Source: Parapedobacter tibetensis
GTDB taxonomy: Bacteria; Bacteroidota; Bacteroidia; Sphingobacteriales; Sphingobacteriaceae
Length of the DNA: 64,000 bases
Assembly: GCF_024643205.1 (NCBI RefSeq)
Contig: NZ_JAMKQJ010000004.1
Location: forward strand, 186,001-250,000
Direction: 5' to 3'
Shown here: positions 60,422 through 64,000 of the stretch, piece by piece
Layout of the letters: each line of letters opens with the position of its first letter
Position numbering within the stretch: the first letter of the stretch is position 1
Translations under genes and position numbers: made by a program
The notes under the pieces: generated by a model
Seen by the model: only the letters and a program-made list of their open reading frames with translations
What the model was told of the DNA's origin: nothing
The model's database searches: none

Positions 60422-60586
60422 ATGAGAGCGATCTGGACAGGCGCCATAGGTTTCGGGCTTGTCAATATACCCACCAAGATATTCAGCGCCACTACAGACA
60501 GCAGGCCAGATTTTGATATGCTCGATCGCAAAGATAAAGGTAAGCGACCGACCATAAGGAAGTTCAAGGCAAAAAAGATCGTTTGA
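60422..60586 (+). pseudogene. Truncated Ku gene
   Basis: ATG 60422 reads MRAIWTGAIGFGLVNIPTKI and FSATTDSRPDFDMLDRKDKG, the unmistakable start of bacterial Ku, then runs into LigD sequence and stops at TGA 60584. About 40 of roughly 270 codons remain, so no functional Ku. Confidence 0.85.
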
Positions 60587-60870
60587 TCATACTCCTGAAC
60601 CCCAAACAGGAAAGTCATCCGGTAAGGGCTTGTGTCTTATCATCCGGTTGGAAATGGGTTGGGTGCTTAAAAGTTGGGCGGTACCTAAAGGCCCTTCGAC
60701 TGATCCATCAGTTAAACGGCTGGCCATGGAGGTAGAGGACCATCCTTTCGATTATAAAGATTTTGAAGGCATCATTCCCAAAGGGAATTCTGGAGCGGGC
60801 ATGGTAATGGTATGAAGGTACCTATGAACCGATAAAGGCATCGAGAAGACATGGAATGGCCGGCAAAAGA
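60549..60870 (+). pseudogene. Broken LigD (phosphoesterase domain) gene
   Basis: After the Ku fragment a shifted frame reads RSFDHTPEPQTGKSSGKGLC, LIIRLEMGWVLKSWAVPKGP, SVKRLAMEVEDHPFDYKDFE and GIIPKGNSGAGMVMV-stop. This is the LigD 3'-phosphoesterase domain with an internal deletion of the HDATRLHYDF-type catalytic part. Polymerase and ligase domains are absent. Confidence 0.82.
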
Positions 60871-60959
60871 CATTTAGCTTGGAGCATACCACCGGAAGTC
60901 TGGTGCAAAACAAGGGTAGTTTGTCCCAAAATACAGGGATTCCCAGGCCGAGGAAATGT

Positions 60960-61186
60960 ATTCCGGGATGGAAGCCATGTAACCTGATCTGGAAGCCATG
61001 TAATCTAAGGCAAAAGACATGTAGGTTGATGTAAAAGACATGTAGGTTGATGTAAAAGACATGTAACCTGAGATAAAAGACATGTAATCTGAGGCAAAAG
61101 ACATGTAATCCGAGACAAAAGACATGTAATCTGCGATAAAAGACACGTAGTCTGAGACAAAAGACATGTAATCTGAGACAAAAGCA
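60960..61186. repeat. Array of ten 21-bp tandem repeats
   Basis: Unit like AAAGACATGTAATCTGAG plus three variable bases. CATGTA (once CACGTA) recurs every 21 nt at 60976, 60997, 61018, 61039, 61060, 61081, 61102, 61123, 61144 and 61165. There are no spacers, so it is not CRISPR. The minus strand is open through the array in two frames, one giving a 7-aa repeat SDYMSFV in a 116-aa frame (61224-60874); coding status is unproven. It follows directly on the LigD relic. Confidence 0.85.
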
Positions 61187-61475
61187 CTTCGATAAATTTC
61201 GAATAAATGCCTTTTTGATAGCATAGATGCGATTTTTTACAAAAAACCGGAAGGCAACTTACGGGGTTGACAAGACAAAGGTGTAAAATCGTGCCAACTT
61301 TTGGACAGGCCTATCAAAACAACGGCACGATCCTCCACCTTTGGCGGCAGGGATTAGTCGCAATTTTGCATCGTTAATTAATTGTTTTTTCACACCTACT
61401 GTTTCTGGAGCCCGACTGATTAGCATTTATTTTTTTTCACTATATTTACGATATTATACAAAACACGACTCCAAC

Positions 61476-62042
61476 ATGTTCAACAAAAACATCCCCCAGG
61501 TGGCAAGTTTGCTCATATCGGAACCATTTATGTTGGATCCCAATTTCCAACGGGCCGTGGTATTACTCTGCGAGCATCATGTGGAGGATGGCACTGTAGG
61601 TTATGTACTTAATCAGCCAGCCACCATACAGCTCAAGGATGTAATGGATGATTTCCCAGAAGCGGATTTCCCCTTGTTTTTTGGCGGACCCGTAGCGCAG
61701 GAAAGCATCCATTTCATACACAAATGTTACGACAGGCTTAATAGTGGCATAGGCTTGGGCAATGGCATCTATTGGGGTGGCAACTTTGAGAGTTTGCAGA
61801 TATTAATCCGAAACGGCGACATCACAAAAGACGAAATCAAGTTTTTCATCGGTTATTCTGGGTGGAGTCCCGGGCAATTAGATAATGAACTCAAGGAAAA
61901 TACCTGGGTCATTAGCAACCATTATAACCCCGATATCACTTTTGGTAATGACAGTGAAAGCCTATGGAAAGAAGCTATCGTTTCCTTGGGCCCAAAGTAT
62001 GCCCATGTGGCGAATTTTCCGCAAAACCCAATGTGGAATTGA
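61476..62042 (+). CDS. YqgE/AlgH-family protein
   Basis: 188 aa from ATG 61476 (MFNKNIPQVASLLISEPFM); the frame is open from 61341 but the family starts here. Motifs: DPNFQRAVVLLCEHH, GTVGYVLNQP, FFGGPVAQESIHFIH, GIYWGGNFE, FFIGYSGWSPGQLDNEL. These conserved proteins have no settled role; AlgH is linked to transcription control in Pseudomonas. Core gene marking the return to conserved chromosome. Confidence 0.92.
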   Translation: MFNKNIPQVASLLISEPFMLDPNFQRAVVLLCEHHVEDGTVGYVLNQPATIQLKDVMDDFPEADFPLFFGGPVAQESIHFIHKCYDRLNSGIGLGNGIYWGGNFESLQILIRNGDITKDEIKFFIGYSGWSPGQLDNELKENTWVISNHYNPDITFGNDSESLWKEAIVSLGPKYAHVANFPQNPMWN

Positions 62043-62106
62043 GATAGCGAAGCGCAAAGGATATGTAAGGCCTGTAACTTAAATCGTTGTAAGCATCGGA
62101 GTTTAC

Positions 62107-62154
62107 CCAAACAAAAAAGCATTCGGATAGCTATCCGAATGCTTTTTTGTTTGG
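62107..62154. terminator. Bidirectional terminator between yqgE and tRNA-His
   Basis: Perfect 48-bp palindrome with 24-bp arms, centre GCATTCGGATAG/CTATCCGAATGC flanked by A6 and T6 runs, so it works from both sides. Confidence 0.9.
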
Positions 62155-62229
62155 GGTGGATGATGGGGCTCGAACCCACGACCCTCGGTACCACAAACCG
62201 ATGCTCTAACCAACTGAGCTACAACCACC
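62155..62229 (-). tRNA. tRNA-His (GTG anticodon)
   Basis: On the minus strand: extra 5' G opposite discriminator C, acceptor GTGGTTG/CATCCAC with one T-T mismatch, anticodon stem TCGGT/ACCGA with loop TTGTGGT (anticodon GTG), and T-arm GTGGG-TTCGAGC-CCCAT. The G-1:C73 pair is the tRNA-His identity mark. No encoded CCA. Confidence 0.93.
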
Positions 62230-62286
62230 GTGTTTTGGATTGCAAAAGTAAGAATTAAAATAAATATTTCGCAACAAATTTATAAA

Positions 62287-62341
62287 AAACCTCATAGGGT
62301 TTACGGACGAATTTGGTATTGCCCATAACCCTATGAGGTTT
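62287..62341 (-). terminator. Terminator of htpG
   Basis: AAACCTCATAGGGTT (62287-62301) and AACCCTATGAGGTTT (62327-62341), a perfect 15-bp stem, followed on the minus strand by TTTTTTAT. Ten nt past the htpG stop. Confidence 0.88.
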
Positions 62342-62350
62342 GCGAAGTTA

Positions 62351-64000
62351 TCAACCAATCAGGCTCACGCTACGCTTCACGAAATTGGTCAACTCGTTTC
62401 CGGTAAGCAGTCCGCGCGATAATAGTGCTAGGTCAAATGCCTGTTTAGCCAGTTGTGCTTGCTCCTCCTCATTTTCACCCGTAAGGATGCGCTTGACCAG
62501 GGGGTGGTTCCCATTTACGGTTACCGTATAATTATCGGGCATCGTTCCATAGAAACTCATTCCCCCTCCTGTCTGTGCCATATCCTTCATCCGGCGCATG
62601 AATTCATCAATCGTCACCGTTACAGGCAACTCATTTTCACTTAGCGCTTCCACCTGTACCTTCATATTGTCCCTGCTGATAGCCTTCTCAAAGAGCGTTA
62701 CGGCCTTTTTACTTTCCTCCTCAGTCAATTGCAGTGCCTTAGTATCCGCTTGTTGGATGAGCTTGTCAATAACATCAGCATCCACACGTTTTAGTTGGGT
62801 CTTTTCTGTTTTCTGCTCTAGGTAGGCCACAAAATGGCTATCAATCGGCGAATCAAACACCAGCACATCATACCCCCTATCTCTGGCGGTAGCAACATAA
62901 CTGTCTTGGTGCGCCACATCGTTGGTGTAAAGGTATACTACATTGCCATCTTTATCCTTCTGGATATCTTTCACCTTCTCTCCATACTCCTTAATCGTGT
63001 ACGATTCGTTTTCAGTGTTTTTCACCAAGCAGAAGTCGTTTGCCTTCTCGGCAAACTTCTCGTCACTCAACATGCCATATTTGACAAAGAGCCCGATATC
63101 TTTCCATTTTTCCTCGAATCCTTTGCGGTCGGTTTTGAATAGTTCTGCAAGTTTGTCTGCCACCTTTTTGGTAATATGGGCATTGATTTTCTTTACATTG
63201 CTGTCGGCTTGCAGGAAACTTCTCGATACGTTCAGCGGAATATCCGGGGAATCAATTACACCATGCAATAACATCAAGAACTCTGGCACGATGTCCTTTA
63301 CTTCATCCGTGATGAAAACTTGGCGGGAAAATAGCTTGATCTTGTTCTTTTGTAATTCGAAGTCACTCTTGACTTTAGGGAAATACAAAATACCTGTTAG
63401 GTTGAAGGGATAGTCGACATTGAGGTGAATCCAGAAGAGGGGTTCATCCAGCGAATACGGATACAACTCGCGATAAAAGGCCAAGTAATCCTCGTCTTTC
63501 AGTTCGGATGGCGACCTAGTCCAAGCGGGATTTGTATTGTTAATGATGTTGTCTACTTCTACCGATTTATATTGGGGTTTACCTTCGCTATCTTCTCCAT
63601 CAGGCTCGCTGGTTGTCCGTTTGCCAAAGCGAATAGGTACCGGTAAGAACTTACCGTATTTCTCCAATATTTCTTGTAATCGACCCTGATCAAGGAATTC
63701 CTCGGAATCCTTGTTGATATACAGGATCACATCTGTGCCCCTTGTGGTGCGGCTACCTTCGGAGATTTCATAAGAGGTGCTGCCATCGCATGACCAAAGC
63801 GCTGATTCTGCGCCTTCTTGATAAGACAGGGTTTGAATCTCCACCTTATCCGCTACCATAAACGCGGAGTAAAAACCCAATCCGAAGCGCCCGATAATCT
63901 CATTGGCATCCTTGGCTTCCTTAAATTTCTCCACGAATTCCGTTGCACCAGAAAAAGCGATTTGGTTGATGTACTTCTTCACCTCTTCGGCGGTCATACC
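62351..64000 (-). CDS. htpG: HSP90-type chaperone HtpG, 5' end missing
   Basis: ATP-dependent cytosolic chaperone. The frame continues past the right edge: the Met at 63997 lies in the G-MTAEEV part of the N-terminal ATPase domain (DNGIGMT...), so about 80-90 residues are missing. Seen: LINQIAFSGA-type GHKL stretch (YINQIAFSGATEF), IGRFGLGFYSAFMVADKV, then the middle domain (PLFWIHLNVDYPFNLTGILYFPK, VSRSFLQ) and the C-terminal dimerisation domain ending RSVSLIG. Stop near 62351. Confidence 0.95.
   Translation of the reverse strand, partial: GMTAEEVKKYINQIAFSGATEFVEKFKEAKDANEIIGRFGLGFYSAFMVADKVEIQTLSYQEGAESALWSCDGSTSYEISEGSRTTRGTDVILYINKDSEEFLDQGRLQEILEKYGKFLPVPIRFGKRTTSEPDGEDSEGKPQYKSVEVDNIINNTNPAWTRSPSELKDEDYLAFYRELYPYSLDEPLFWIHLNVDYPFNLTGILYFPKVKSDFELQKNKIKLFSRQVFITDEVKDIVPEFLMLLHGVIDSPDIPLNVSRSFLQADSNVKKINAHITKKVADKLAELFKTDRKGFEEKWKDIGLFVKYGMLSDEKFAEKANDFCLVKNTENESYTIKEYGEKVKDIQKDKDGNVVYLYTNDVAHQDSYVATARDRGYDVLVFDSPIDSHFVAYLEQKTEKTQLKRVDADVIDKLIQQADTKALQLTEEESKKAVTLFEKAISRDNMKVQVEALSENELPVTVTIDEFMRRMKDMAQTGGGMSFYGTMPDNYTVTVNGNHPLVKRILTGENEEEQAQLAKQAFDLALLSRGLLTGNELTNFVKRSVSLIG

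Noticed and set aside
60960..61186. Possible CRISPR array
   Set aside because: The units are contiguous 21-bp tandem copies without spacers, and no cas genes are present in the window.

Overview
The window looks like chromosomal DNA of a member of the Bacteroidetes, most likely Sphingobacteriaceae. The evidence is the TAnnTTTG-type -7 promoter elements, a FecI/FecR/TonB-receptor locus followed by SpII lipoproteins, an STN plus carboxypeptidase-like receptor N-terminus, a Bacteroidetes-type tyrosine integrase, a split PxpABC 5-oxoprolinase and a typical core set (apt, hpf, xerC-like, rpsU, yqgE, htpG). No plasmid or phage structural genes are visible.

Layout. 1-3504: 5-oxoproline utilisation operon pxpB-pxpC-pxpA plus an NRAMP-related permease; pxpB is cut by the left edge. 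3.5-6.3 kb: a heavy-metal P-type ATPase and a cold-shock-domain protein. 6.4-10.2 kb: a von Willebrand A protein divergent from a sigma factor/anti-sigma pair; both accessory proteins carry short SusC-plug-like motifs. 10.2-12.3 kb: gene relics (epimerase C-terminus, SDR C-terminus), tRNA-Ser, a PEP-mutase-like enzyme and an SRPBCC protein. 12.3-24.8 kb, all minus strand: S41 peptidase, ECF sigma, FecR, a large TonB receptor, three related lipoproteins and one unrelated lipoprotein, reading as one signalling/uptake locus. 25-38.8 kb: mostly housekeeping and small conserved genes (TfoX, DUF1801, a Cys-rich copper-storage-like protein, GNAT-nitrilase fusion, DUF3467, M42 peptidase, TerC, acyl-CoA dehydrogenase, apt, HHH protein, hpf, xerC, rpsU, HAD).

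38,873-57,994 is a genomic island of about 19.1 kb. It is bounded by a 50-bp direct repeat (one mismatch) made of the 3' part of a CAT-anticodon tRNA gene. It starts with a tyrosine integrase, has a second exact 26-bp direct repeat just inside both ends, and is visibly AT-richer than its flanks over much of its length. The cargo is small-molecule and stress-type genes (MocR with cupin and DapA-family aldolase, hydrolases, DinB, DUF417, VOC, DUF2867 pair, UbiE-like methyltransferase, AhpD-like, GNAT, DJ-1) with one Crp and two AraC regulators, and a GIY-YIG-like protein at the far end. No conjugation genes are seen. Three promoters inside the island share the same 22-bp box exactly 20 nt upstream of a TAnnTTTG-like -7 element, which points to one island-encoded regulon.

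58-61.2 kb is a decaying stretch. It holds an arsenosugar-type glycosyltransferase pair with a sterol-desaturase-like enzyme, a beheaded upstream reading frame, remnants of Ku and LigD (lost NHEJ repair) and an array of ten 21-bp tandem repeats. Core genes return with yqgE, tRNA-His and htpG, which is cut by the right edge.
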